From assembly GCA_024138025.1 (NCBI GenBank), contig JAMXBD010001583.1:62001-126000 (forward strand): 64,000 bases of DNA. The letters are read 5' to 3'. Under the pieces are notes generated by a model. That model searched no databases, was not told the origin of the DNA, and saw only the letters and a program-made list of their open reading frames with translations. The position numbers and the translations under genes were made by a program. Shown in pieces: positions 37,560 to 49,372 of this stretch (its first letter is position 1; each line of letters begins with the position of its first letter). The DNA is from Combretum micranthum (Eukaryota > Streptophyta > Magnoliopsida > Myrtales > Combretaceae).

Positions 37560-38640
37560 ATCTTTAACCAACAGTGTATCGGGTGCGTGTGTAGTAATAA
37601 TTATCAGTGTCGAATCCACAGGGAATGAGGACTAGCTATCAACTATATCAGTCCAAATTCATAGCTAGGCAAATCAAACTTTGTTTCTCTTTATTTTTTT
37701 AGATTTTCTTTAATATAACTAAACTACTAAAATCTTGGATTTCCACACCTTAAATAGAATTAGGTTTAGAGCCAATCAAATTTGAATAATCAATCAATGT
37801 ATGCTACTGACTAAAAATGCAATTGTCAATCCAAATCATCAATGGGTTCAGCTTTTCAACAATAAAGAACAAGATAACAATTCCTTTTCCCAAAGTGAAC
37901 TATTACCCTAAAATTACCAATCAATGTTCCCTATCCCTAGGAAAGTGATTGATTGACATTTCTTTTCTAATTCACCAAACCCTAATAGAATTACAACCCA
38001 TATCCCTATGTGAAATGAAATCCTAATTAGATAATCACAAAATTGATTAGAAGAGAATTTCCCAATTATAATCCTAATCATTTATGAATTCTAGATTAAA
38101 GCCAAAATTGCATGATTTGTGAAATAACATTGATAATCCGAATATGAACAAGTAATCAATCAACAATAGGAATCATCAATCATATAATCCAGATAAAAGA
38201 CTCAAAACCGATTTAAGAACACAAGAAATCAAGCATCAAACAACATCCAATAAGAGGATATAAGAAAAAGAATAAAATAACCTTCTCAATGGAATCTTGT
38301 TCTTAAAATCCAAACACAAATGTTGTTTTCCACTTAAATTCTGGTGTGTAATTCGATATTAAATTAAAAAGTTAACTACTTTAGTGTTCTAAACCCTAAT
38401 CTATCAAGGAGCTATGAAAAAGAAGAGAGAAATTGTGCTTAGGGTTTCTTTTTTTCAAGAGATACAACAAGAGAAGTTTATATATGAAAAGTTGCAGAAA
38501 AGATACGTTGGCACTCTACACCGGCGGTGTACTTTTGGATCTAGTCGGCCTTTTTTTTTAAATTTGATTTTCGAGAGAATTTTTGAATGTACACCGGTTG
38601 AACGCTGGCAGCCTTAAATCTCCAATAGCCGGTGGACATT
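37560..38640. mobile_element. Probable retroelement leader-like repeat, no protein
   Basis: The opening 'gtgtagtaataattatcagtgtcgaatccacagggaatgagg' is of a type common in plant LTR elements. The palindrome TACACCGGCGGTGTA lies at about 38516-38530, with a second 'gtacaccgg' at 38590. No gag or pol frame was found. Confidence 0.35.
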
Positions 38641-38689
38641 ATAAAATTAATTCCAAAGCAAGATAGATGACATCCTTTAAGCAGTGTTG

Positions 38690-39250
38690 ATGTGCAGAAA
38701 CTTCATAGCGATTTTTGACTTTACTCTAATTGGGATTTGGTAAAACTTATAAAATGAAAGTTGTAGATCTTTCTCTCCTCTTTCTTAGGATCTTGAATCA
38801 TATCAAACGGACCTCGAATGAGAGAAATATATCAAATTTACTAAAACAGTGTCAATCTGCAAATCTTACTGATGTTCTGCACTTGCAGTGACTTTAAGAC
38901 AATTTTCAACCCTCATTCTTTCATAATTAGCAAAAACTCAAAACATGAAGATTGATATATATCTCTTATCTTTCTATAGGAGGTTGAATCACGTCAAAAG
39001 AAGATCATATGAGAGAGATATCTGCAATTTATCAAACTCTGTCATTTTCCAAAACGTGAACACCATCACTGTAATAGCAGCAATTTCATGGCATATTTTG
39101 ACGTTGATGCATTCTAAATTCATTCATGCCCAAAACATGAAAATTGAAGATCTCTCTCTTAGGTTTCAGTAACATTTGAAATCATCTCAATATGAGCTTG
39201 GATCAGAGAGACATGTTGAATTTACGAAACATCGCCAAAACTATCATGAT
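38690..39250. repeat. Three tandem units of about 190 bp
   Basis: 'aaaatgaaagttgtagatctttctctcctctttcttagg' (about 38750) recurs in altered form at about 38942 and 39136, each followed by '..ttgaatca..tcaaa..g.gatca..tgagagaga..t'. It resembles the LTR tandem units that read like 'cataactttc..cat..agatctc'. Confidence 0.65.
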
Positions 39251-39572
39251 ACTTGCATGGCCGGCCTTGCTTGATTTCTTTCCCAAATTTGCATGAAACT
39301 TCTCCCAATTGCTTGTATTTGTTGTCTAAGTCCTTAATGACCTGTAATAACAATTTAAGCATATTTAAGTACCATTTCCATTCGATTTCTATAAAATCTA
39401 TAATAGATAAACATGATTTGATTATTGCAAAGTTGAGTAAAATATGACTTTATCATATATCTATATATAACATATATAATTGTATATATATATATATATA
39501 ATATGCATAGTTCTATAACATGATATTTATTTATTGATCAAATTAATTTAAAAGCAATAGATAGAAAAAGAA

Positions 39573-42316
39573 TTGATGGATAGTCAAAGTAGTAGTAATA
39601 TAACAAGTTTGGCACGTAGTACATATAATATAGGAAATATGCCAAATTCCCATACACAGCCTATGACTCAAAAAGAGAGAACTAATATGTTAGCAAAGGT
39701 AAAAAGCAATACTTTACATGGGATCGTAGAAAGTATATGGATGGTGATAGAATGTTAAATGTTCTAATCAACGATCTCAATATGATCTAGAGAAATAACA
39801 AATGGAAGACTTTAGTAGTACAAGACTTTTTAGGCAAGGATTTGATATTAATGTAGAAGAAATGTTTAGATATTAAGAAATATAGAGTCGAATGAGAGAT
39901 AAAACGATCAATCCCCACAAAAATTTCAAGAGCTTATAAATAATGGAGTAAATCCCTATAATTTTGCAAATATAATAGAATACTTGTTAATAGGAAGTAG
40001 CACTAATAGAGGAGCTATAATACAACAAGAAAATATTAGAAAGTTTGAGAAATTACAATTAAAAGGTCATATGAATGTTCTCTTATTTTTGAGAGATTAT
40101 TATTATTACACATAATTGAGAGGCTATTTCATTGATAAAGCAGTTATAGAAAATTAATTTTAAAATTACTTGGACCTTTAGGAAAAGAAATAAAGAGAAA
40201 TGGGATGAAGAAATGGTGATGTCAAAAGGAGGTTATACATATAATATAGTAGTAGTAATAAGATTTTTCATAGATAGATTAATATAAAAATGTACATTTA
40301 TATAAATACAAAAATAGTTAAAAGGAGAATATTCTTTTTGTAAAAACATATACACGCCTCAACAATATGAACAATATGCGTGTATATATATATATATATA
40401 CACACACGTAAACCCCTCAACCTTATAAGAATGATAGAAGAAATAAGAGAAAGATTAAAAAAATATTATATTAGAAAAACCTAAGCTACAAAGCAATTTT
40501 TGAAGAAAGAAAAACATATTAGAAAATTTAAATAAAAATCGAAATTACAAAAATAAAATTATTAACTTGTTGTAATTGTGAGAAATTTGACATTTATGTA
40601 GATATTGCTCAAAGAAAAATTCACTACATAATGAAAATTTAGTTTGGTAAAATGTATAAATAAAGATTTAATTGAAATAGATAATAATATTAGTGAAAGA
40701 GAATCCCTTTATATTATAGTAAGTTATGTAGATGAGCAGAAGAATCAAACAATGATAAGCAAGAAATAAGTGAATTTGTAAATACATTAGTTAGATTGAA
40801 TTTAGAAAAAGAAATTTTTGAATATGTAGATCATAACTTAGTTAGTGAGCATAAGTGGCAAAATAACCAGGGAAGTTTAAATAAACTTTGTATAAGTTGA
40901 AATAAATATACCCGTATGAATCATAGATATCAATGTAGTAATTGTTTATATAATATATTATAAATATTGATGAAAAGATAGGAATAATATATTATAAATA
41001 TTGATGAAAAGATAGGAATATAGATCCAAATGGTCCAAGAAAATAAAATTGAAATGACATACTATAATAAATATAGCTAAGAAGAAGAAATTAAAATGTC
41101 AACAAAAAGAAAAATGAGAATTTTAGAATCAAGAGTCCATAAAATAGAAAGAAAATTAGAAAAGCAAACTAAAATATTTGAAGATAAAATGGATAAAATA
41201 ATAGAAAAAGGTTATAACATCAATAGAGTTACCCAGGAAAGACTTAATGAGTATGAGAGTTGTAGTGGGGTAGATCCGATTGTAGTACGTGCATGTAGCA
41301 TGTGTCTTGTGCTACATATGACCTTAGAAGAGTAATGTGGAAGCACACACAAGGAATGACCAAGAATGAAGTGGTAGGAAGGAAGAGCAGAAAATCTCAG
41401 GGAGTTTGAACGCGCTAATGATAGGTGAGAGAGCTATATAGCATCAACTCTACTATTTAACAAGAAAATATGTGTTTTCTTTGCTTGTAGCTTTATTTGA
41501 TCTCTTATGAGAGTATTCTGGTAGCACGATAGCATATCTGTCAATTTCTAGATCTATCAAATGAGGAGGAGTGTTGGGTATTTATAGAGCTTGACTCTTA
41601 ATGACGCCCATCGAATTAGATCAATCATCAACGAACGACATGAGTCCTCATAATAATGGATTTTTCGATCGGTTCTCTGGCTCATAGAAGATCTCTTTAA
41701 GTGCATGAGCTCCTTAAGAAAATGTTAAGAGTGGATGGGTTAGCTTGGTCCAACAATCTTTATTCCAAGCCCACCACGTCAAATCTCTGTTAGTCATCCC
41801 AATTTAATGGACTTGACTCCTTAGGCTTGTCACTCAGCCTAAAGAGTCAAATCTAAGTCATTGCTGGGTTTCAAGACTCATCCAGATTTAGCCATCTACA
41901 AGAGTTTTAACAAGGATAAGCATAGGAAATTGAAGAAAGTAGATACATATAGTAGTAAAGTAGCCATTGATAGCAAAATAATACTTGGAGAGTTTATAGA
42001 AGATACAAAGCCATAGTTATATGAACAAACGAATGGATAAATGCTTTGTTATAATAAATGTATTAGAAACGTTAAAATAAGGTTTAGAAAGACTAGAAGA
42101 ATATACAAATGATTATATCTTAAGTTTTACTTATGTAAGAGATTTAAATTTATCTAATATCCAGTTTATTATAGGATTATCCTTTTTACTAAAAGATATC
42201 AAAGGATTAGTAGTAACAAGAGAATGCATACAATTATTAGAAAATCATAGAATCCCATACATATCAGAGTTGATAAAGAAGCATGGTAGGGAATCAACAA
42301 ACAAAGATGGTATCTA
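39573..42316 (+). pseudogene. Decayed coat/gag-like and protease-like sequence, plus copy
   Basis: It starts with an MDSQSS..NITSL open stretch (39573-39758) that is clearly the same sequence as the minus-strand stretch ending at 42806. Further on are decayed capsid-like text (..QELINNGVNPYNF.. about 39925), a CCHC zinc-knuckle-like motif near 40566-40610 whose frame is broken inside the motif, a lysine/glutamate-rich coiled-coil-like frame (41096-41335), and after an LTR insertion the motif IIGLSFLLKDIKG (about 42165-42205), which resembles the end of retroviral-type aspartic proteases. The order fits an endogenous pararetrovirus (Caulimoviridae) or a retroelement gag-protease; the family is not certain. 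There are many stops; it is not functional. Confidence 0.45.
41281..41900 (-). mobile_element. LTR of the TGTAGATG family (620 bp), inserted
   Basis: Read on the minus strand it starts TGTAGATGGC and ends GTACTACA, with 'ctctataaatacccaacactcctcctcatttga' in the promoter position as in the copy at 60283-60919. It lies inside the decayed viral-like sequence. The five flanking bases (CCGAT, AGAGT) do not match, so it may be an old or rearranged solo LTR. Confidence 0.6.
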
Positions 42317-42329
42317 AATTTCTAATATT

Positions 42330-42806
42330 TTCTTCTTATCATATTATAACTCATCTATTAGGGTTCCTATTAACAATTCTTCTTAGAAAGTTATAAGGAT
42401 TTACTCCATAATTTTTAAGCTCTTGAAGCTTTTGTTAGAATTGCTCTTTGTATCTTTCCCATGCTACTTTATCTACTGTTCCAAGATATGTTTCTATAAA
42501 TCGAAACGTTTCTTCTACATTATTATCAAATCTTTGCTTAAAATAGTCTTGTACTACTAAATTATTCCATTTTGCTATTTCTTTTGGTCACAATTGAAGA
42601 TCATGGGATGGAAGATTTAACATTTTACCACCATCTATATACTGTTGAAGATCTTGTGTAAAGTTTAGTTTTTTACCTTTACTAATATATTGGTTTTCTC
42701 TTGTTGAATCATAGGTTGTATATGGCGCTCTTGTAATGTTTTCTATATTATGTGTACTAGGTACCAAACTTGTTATATTAGTAGTACTACTTTGACTATC
42801 CATCAA
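42330..42806 (-). pseudogene. Second, inverted copy of the coat/gag-like sequence
   Basis: The open part (42806-42588) begins MMDSQSSTTNITSLVPSTHN. After one stop it continues as WNNLVVQDYFKQRFDNNVEE and FIETYLGT.DKVAWERYKEQF down to about 42400, then KNYGVNPYNF. The plus copy from 39573 has the same order with numerous substitutions. The reading is typical of gag/coat proteins of plant retroelements and pararetroviruses. It is truncated at about 42320, where it abuts the end of the plus copy. Confidence 0.6.
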
Positions 42807-42819
42807 TTCTTTCTTAACT

Positions 42820-43045
42820 AAACTGCTTATTAAACTAATTTATGTTTCAGTTAGACTAATTTGATCGTCTTCTATACCTTCTTCTTCCTCTAAAGATTTT
42901 TCTTTTTTATTGTATTTTTCTAAAATTTTTGGATCTTAGAGTCCTAATTTTCCAGTTAATATTAATGTTTTTTAAGTTCTTCTTCGAAATGATCCTTTGT
43001 CCATTTTAATTTCCTCTTTATAATTATTTTCTTCTTCATATGATT
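42820..43045 (-). pseudogene. Acidic N-terminal extension of the inverted copy
   Basis: It has mostly open frames on the minus strand rich in Asp/Glu (SDDDCSLESYEEENNY, KSLEEEEGIEDDQ) with one or two stops. Acidic N-termini occur in coat proteins of Caulimoviridae; this is an argument by composition only. Confidence 0.3.
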
Positions 43046-43049
43046 CTAG

Positions 43050-44440
43050 ACTACAGTCATCATCACTTTATAAAATCTTTATACTTTAGTAGTTTTTCTT
43101 ATTCTTCTAAAAATTCTTTCTCCATGTCCTTTTATCAAAATATTGTCTATATTTTCTACTTTTATTTTTATTAAGTTTGTCTCTATATTACTATTCATTT
43201 TTTCCCAATAACTCATTTTGTATTGAGTTTGTTTCACTATATGCTAAATTTCTAGGGACATATGTGCCAAATCATATTTCTACATCCCCTTCACTATTTT
43301 CATCGATTGTATAATCATATGGAGATATTGTGTTTCTAATAATCTCAAGGGATTTACTAATATTCCAACTTTCTAAGGATATATGTGCTAGATGATATTT
43401 CTACCTTCCCTTCACTATTTTCATAGGTTAATAATTAGATGGAGATATTGTATTTCTTATAATTTCAAGGGATTTACTAATATTCCAACTTTCTTTTCCT
43501 AATATTTCTAAGCTATAATCTACCTTTTTTTTTTTAAATCTTATACCTTTACTTTTCATGCTGTCATCGTCACTTTATACTATCTTTTACCAATTTTTTT
43601 TTTTTTTTTTTTACTTCCAAAAATTCTTTCTTCATGTCCTTTTATTAAAATATTGTCTATATTTTCTACTTCTATGTCTATTAAGTTTTTCTCTCTATAT
43701 TCCAATCATTTCTTCCTAACTCAATTTCTATTGAATTTGTTTCACTATCTGCTAAATTTATAGGGACATATGTGCTACATCATATTTCTACATCCCTTCA
43801 CTATTTTCATCAATTATATAATCATATGGAGATATTGTATTTCTAATAATCTCAAGAGATCGGATTTACTAATATTCCAACTTTCTAAGGACATATATGC
43901 TAAATCATATTTCTACGTTCCCTTCACTATTATCATGGGTTATTAATCATATGGAGATATTGTATTTCTTATAATTTTTACTAATATTTCAACTTTCTCC
44001 TATTGTTATTTCTATGCTATAATTTATTGGTGTTTTTTTTAGTCTTATACCTTTACTTTTCATGATATCATCATCACTTTATACTATCTGTTAACAGTTT
44101 TTTTTATACTTTCGAAAATTCTTTCTTCGTGTCCTTTTATTAAAATATTGTCTATATTTTCTACTTCCATGTCTATTAAGTTTGTCTCTATGTTCCAATC
44201 ATTTCTTCCTAACTCATTTTCTATTGAATTTATGTCACTATCCACTAAATTTCTAGAACATATGTGCTAAATCATATTTTTACATCCCCTTCACTATTTT
44301 CATTGGTTATATAGTCATATAGAGATGTTATATTTCTAATAATCTCAAGGGATTTACTGATATTTCAACTTTCTCTTGCTAATATTTTTGACCTATATTC
44401 TATCAGTTTTATTAATCTTATGCCTTTACATTTCATGTTG
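43050..44440. repeat. Tandem array, three units of about 500 bp
   Basis: 'aattctttc..c.tgtccttttat.aaaatattg' occurs near 43112, 43622 and 44118 (spacing about 510 and 496). Each unit also contains an inner duplicated 130-150 bp block ('catatggagatattgtatttctaataat' and 'gggatttactaatattccaactttct'). Read on the minus strand it is partly open and acidic (NELGRNDWNIETNLIDMEVENIDNIL). It extends the acidic upstream region of the inverted viral-like copy. Confidence 0.75.
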
Positions 44441-44937
44441 TTTATAGTACCTTGTATGTTTTTTCTTTTTTGAGGTTAAACAACTTTTCAAAATAAAAGC
44501 TAATCAACTTTTCAAGATAATTAATCTAATAAGTATACAAAATTAGTAAAAAATGGAACCTATGTTTTTTAAGGCAATATACATAAATGTTTCTACTTTT
44601 AAAATTTCACAATTTAGTGTTTAGAGTTTCAATTCTTAAATTTATTATTTCTACTTCAAAACAATGTTCAAATTCAATTAGGTGTCTTTAAAATACTTAA
44701 CCAAACTTCAAGAAGAAGCATTAAATTCTAAAAACTTAAACTTATATATTAAATTGTCAAAATCTTAGAGTAAAGGTACTTGTATTGCCATTATTTATTT
44801 TTCTTTTAAAGGTAATTAAAGTGGATCTGTCATTTTTTTTTCTTATTTTTCTAAAGATTTTATGCTAGTAAATAAAAGAGACAAAATTGTTGCTTTTTAT
44901 CTAATGTCATAAAAGGAGTTAGTTAAGCTCTTTTTTA

Positions 44938-44947
44938 ATTTATTTTT
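44938..44947. repeat. Target duplication of the Pack-MULE (left)
   Basis: ATTTATTTTT, against ATTTATTCTT at 46417-46426 (one mismatch). Nine to ten bases is the Mutator-type length. Confidence 0.6.
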
Positions 44948-45106
44948 GGGTTAATTATAGAGAACTGACCTGTGTTTTGACCCTTTTGCAATTAACTAAC
45001 CTAAGTTAATTTTTTGACAAAGAACTGACTTATGATAAAGTATGTTTTGTCTCATCTAAAATCATCTGTTAGTCCTCACATGTGTGTCATGTGCCTTTAA
45101 AAAAAA

Positions 45107-45474
45107 GATAATGATAAAAATGATACATAAACTTTCATAAAAAGAATAATTAGGCATCTGAAGTTCGGTTTTGAATAATTTGGTATCTGAATAAAATTTT
45201 CGTTAACTTTTTTCATACATGAAGTTTAGTTTTGATAATTTTGGTACGTAAAACAGACTTTTCGTGGACTTTTTTCATATCTCATTTCACTTGCTTTAAG
45301 TATAAAAAAAGTCAACAAAAACTTTATTTAGGTACTAAAATTGTCAAATCCAAACTTCAAGTATAAAAAAAGCTAACGAAAACTTTGTTCAAGTACTAAA
45401 TTATCTAAAACCAAACTTCAAATACCTAATTATTCTTTTTATGAAAGTTTAGGTATCATTTTCGTCATTAACCC
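45107..45474. mobile_element. Nested 368-bp Mutator-type MITE
   Basis: The flanks read TTAAAAAAAA on both sides (45097-45106, 45475-45484). The arms 'taatgataaaaatgatacataaactttcataaaaagaataattagg' and the complement of 'cctaattattctttttatgaaagtttaggtatcattttcgtcatt' pair almost fully, so the element is nearly one long hairpin. Confidence 0.85.
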
Positions 45475-45654
45475 TTAAAAAAAAGACCCATCCTCTCTCT
45501 TTCTTCTTCTATTATTTAAAAAAAAAAAAAAAACAATAATGTTACCACTCGTTCCTCCCACCCAAAAACGCATAGAAAAACCTAGTCCCTTAGCCTCCCA
45601 ATTGAAACCCAATCACACACACTGGACAACATCATGATCATATTCTGATGGAAT

Positions 45655-45872
45655 CACAGATTTGTTTTAGGATTTGTTACCAGGTCCTTCAATCTATTGA
45701 AATACAAATCATTGATACGTCGTTGCTTCCCAATGGTATTGAAAAACTGGCATATGGCCTCAACATTTTTTTCAGCTGGAAAAATCTTATTGTCTAGCCC
45801 TAGTAGCTCCTGAACAATGTGATCGACAATTTTTTCAAGAACCTTCTTCTATTTTAGAAGCTCTCCATTTTC
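45655..45872 (-). pseudogene. Captured fragment of eIF4G/eIF(iso)4G (MIF4G domain)
   Basis: In one minus-strand frame: GELLK, stop, then [35 protein letters not shown] and [18 protein letters not shown]. This is the middle of the MIF4G (HEAT-repeat) domain of the translation initiation scaffold eIF4G or its plant isoform, which binds eIF4A. A short piece normally present between IGKQ and RRIND is missing, and there are stops at both ends. It lies between the two arms of the Pack-MULE, so it is a captured gene fragment and not a resident gene. Confidence 0.85.
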
Positions 45873-46629
45873 TTTTTTTTTTTTTATTATTTTCGTTTAT
45901 CATTGGATGTGTACATATCATTTCACTTAATTTGTTAAATGTTATGCTAGTGTCAAAAGTGTTTGTAGTTATTAATAATTTTCAGTGTTAAGTGGCAGTG
46001 GGTGTTAAGGGCTATGGAATGTTAACTAAAAATGCAAAAGTGATTTTTATTTTAATTAAAGAAAAATGATTTTTTTTTCCAAAAATTGCCTGAATTACCC
46101 CCTTCAAAATGTAGTTGTTGTGATGCCAAAGTTGTTAAGTTGTGATGCTAAAGGGATTAGGTTTTCCATGTGTGTTTTTAGGTGAAAGGAGTGAGTCATA
46201 ATGTTGTTTTCTACATTTAAGAGAAGAAAGAGAGAGGTGGGTCATTTTTTTAATAGATACATGACACGTATGTGAGGATTAAAGAATGATTTTGGAAGGG
46301 ATAAGACAGATTTTATCACAAGTCAGTTCTTTATAAAAAAAAAAAAAAATATTTAACTCAGGTTAGTTAATTGTAAAAAGGTCAAAACACATGTTAAATT
46401 TTTTTTTTTAATTAACATTTATTCTTTTGAAAAAAGTATTATTAAATTATAAAATCATTAGCAGTTATTCCTTATTCGGTATTAGTATTGAATTTATAAT
46501 GTAGACTGAATAGGATATAATAAGTCAGATCAAGTTCAATTACACGAAACATCGTAAACAACACACGATAGAAAGACCTACTTACGTATGTGAACAAAAA
46601 TAAAAATATAAAAGACTGGTATTGCTCTT

Positions 46630-48440
46630 TCAGTGGACTCCTATTAAATAATTAATCTCTTTTTACCCAACTATTGGATGACCAAGTCAGCAGGCTGATC
46701 TTTTAAAATGGCTTCTTCAGCGTGTGGGGAACATAGACCCACGAACAAAAGTTCTTTTCGCATTCCTATAACGTACTATGTATATGTATATCCGGGATAT
46801 AAAATGAATCTTGCATTGCTTTAGGGTTCGTCAATGGGTGCTGTCCAGCTATTGAATGTGTGGTATTCACGACACATTTCTTTAGATTAAAAGAGATCAT
46901 ATACTATTATAAGCGTTAGGAATTTTTTTGATTTACTCAACTTGATTTGCTGAAATTTAGTCTCTTTGTTTAAAGTGAACAATTTGATATATGGAAAAAT
47001 AAAAAATTATGAAAAAGAAGAAAATTTATATGTCACTGAAATTAAGTACCCACAGTTTATGAGTAAAGAGACATCCATATAATTCGATAAGCAATGAGAA
47101 ACTTATTGGTAAAATATTTAATTTTTGCAAGACATAACCAGAAAACCTATATGTTACGCTTTGATATTCTATATTTGTTAAATATTTTAAAAAGAAAATT
47201 ATATTTTTCCGATACTAATTATATAATCATGATAGTTGCAAGTTAAGGGAAATTCTATAATCTCGTTATTAATTTTGACAGGATCGGTCACATCACCATC
47301 CAATGGCTCACATCATATCTAGCTATAATTGTATAACTAAAATAGTTATTATTCCATTTAATATATTTATTTTAATAGTTAGATGGGTGACTGGATGGTT
47401 CCGCCTACGAGATTATAGAAGCTCCTGCTAGTTAATTATATGGCTATTGATATATGTCCAATGGAAAATAGAGATTTATTCATAATTTATTTTTAGGAAA
47501 ACAATGGACTGATTATGGAACCAAAAGTCAAGTTCGTATCAATTTACAGACTCTATCTACCGGCTACCAATCATTTACTACAAATAACATTTATCATTAA
47601 TTTTGTAAGTAGATTTTTTCCTTATTATAGAATATATTTTTTTATTAATTATCCTGCTATTTTTATTATCCAAATATTTTGAAAAAAAAACAAATAAAGA
47701 ATTTTTTTTCACAAAATTAATCAAACATTTGAAAACACGTAGGAATTTTTTTTCAAGGAAAATTGTTTTCCGTTAACAAATAGCTTCTTCCAAAACAAAC
47801 AGGGTCATCAAATATGGGCTATTGAAACATACATTAGTATTTTCTTTTTACACGACATATTATGAGTTTTGGTAATGTAAGTTATTGTGTATCTACCCAC
47901 TAATTATTTATTGAAGGGTAATTTTATCTATCTTTACAATTAATAATTCAAAATTTAAGAATATAAATTTGATACCTTTTATAATAAACTATTAGAATTT
48001 TATCAAATTTTATAATTAGTTATCTGAACTTTATTAATTTTTATAATTAACTATCTTATCTATGTACTATAAGCAAGCTCAAAAAGTATCTAGACATTAA
48101 ATTAAGACTTTTAAACTTTAATCACTTAATTATGTATTCTCTCAATATGCAAAATACCAATGTGACATTTACCTTTACTGAACCTTCGTAGGTATGTATG
48201 TCGAAGTGAGAACTTTCTCACCACTGAATTTCGCGGATATTTTTATGTTGACTCTAATTCTAATTATTAATTTCATTTGGCCACAGTAGAGGGCAGACTC
48301 GCTACGTAGACTCCTTCTTTGACTGCAGTACGAGGGTGATTCCTACTGATGAACATGGGTCCACCAGTGACAACAATAAGAAAATGCATTGCCCGCGTTT
48401 GACGGCAACTTTGGGAAAAATATTGGGTGGTGTTACACGT
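46630..48440 (+). repeat. Dispersed duplication, copy 2 (partner 13300-15250)
   Basis: It is collinear with copy 1 in at least four blocks (see that entry). Copy 2 contains a MITE at 47247-47426 and the 47460-47810 repeat (related to 3240-3620) at places where copy 1 has neither; copy 1 has the GTTTGGC MITEs instead. Confidence 0.65.
47247..47426. mobile_element. 180-bp MITE with 9-bp target duplication
   Basis: TTCTATAATCTCGT (47253-47266) and ACGAGATTATAGAA (47407-47420) are perfect inverted repeats, and the arms continue with fewer matches. The flanks GCAAGTTAA (47238-47246) and GCTAGTTAA (47427-47435) differ by one base. A decayed relative lies at about 48880-49015. Confidence 0.8.
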
Positions 48441-48879
48441 TACATAAATGTATATGTGGTATAACTTCCAACTTATGTTGATATATGAATAATATAATGA
48501 GTGATTTTTAAAATAATTATTATTTATGTACCTACGTATTAGAATATAATTAGAAATTAAACATTACGTATATATAATAATATTTAGAGATAGCCAAATT
48601 TACTCATTTTTTTATTTTTAAAATAATATTATGCATATGAAGTATTGCTTCTACTGAATAACTTTTTTATCCATCATTGCCAGGATTACACTGGTACGTA
48701 AGAATGATCAAGGGTTGATATGAAAAGCTTTCGGTGAGAAATCATCTGCTTTATTTTCACTAAATTTCATATATACAGTGGACGTTTACTTTTGGGAAAA
48801 TATGCATTTTATATTCGGCTTAAAAATTGTCATTTAAATTGGTTTGGTGTGATAAGCTTTGTATATATTATTTGGAAAA

Positions 48880-49015
48880 TTTTATGTTTTTGTCAATTAA
48901 TTAATAGCTCATATTATGGCTAGTTATGATCGTACTAAAAATAGTTAATATTTTAATTACTATATTTATTTTAATAGTTAGATTATTGATTGATTAGTAT
49001 AGTCAACAGTACGGT
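48880..49015. mobile_element. Decayed relative of the 47247 MITE
   Basis: It shares 'agctcatattatggctagttatgatcgtactaaaaatagtta' and 'atatttattttaatagttagat' with the interior of 47247-47426. The termini are lost. Confidence 0.5.
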
Positions 49016-49372
49016 AAAAACTCTTATATTACTTTTATAATGGTAGTCACAGACTATGAACCATCATTATAGGTTCTTTTGAAAAGTTTCTAATATTATA
49101 TACTATTAAAAGTATATCATGAATGCTTTAAAAAAAAAAAAGTTTAAGACAAAATTATTATTAAAAGATATGAGAAAGAAGCTCTAAAAGAATATTCATA
49201 TTTGGGATGTGATTTTAGTCCATGATGCATGTATTGATGCTCTTTTTGTAGGAAAACAATTATGGGTCTATTTGTTCCATCTTTTTTATTTTTAAGTAGA
49301 TGTTTGTTGAAAAATATATTATAGATAGAAAACAAATATTTTTACTAATAAATTAATCAAATAGACAAAATA

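Larger units (their letters stand above)
44948..46416. mobile_element. Pack-MULE with long inverted repeats
   Basis: Left arm words 'tgtgttttgacccttttgcaattaactaacct', 'aaagaactgactta', 'aaaatcat', 'cctcacatgtgtgtcatgt' and 'gacccatcctctctctttcttct' recur in the same order on the reverse complement of 46200-46410. The arms are about 200 bp each, and the element is flanked by a near-perfect 10-bp target duplication. The left arm is interrupted by a smaller MITE (45107-45474). The interior carries a captured eIF4G fragment. There is no transposase, so the element is non-autonomous. Confidence 0.8.
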
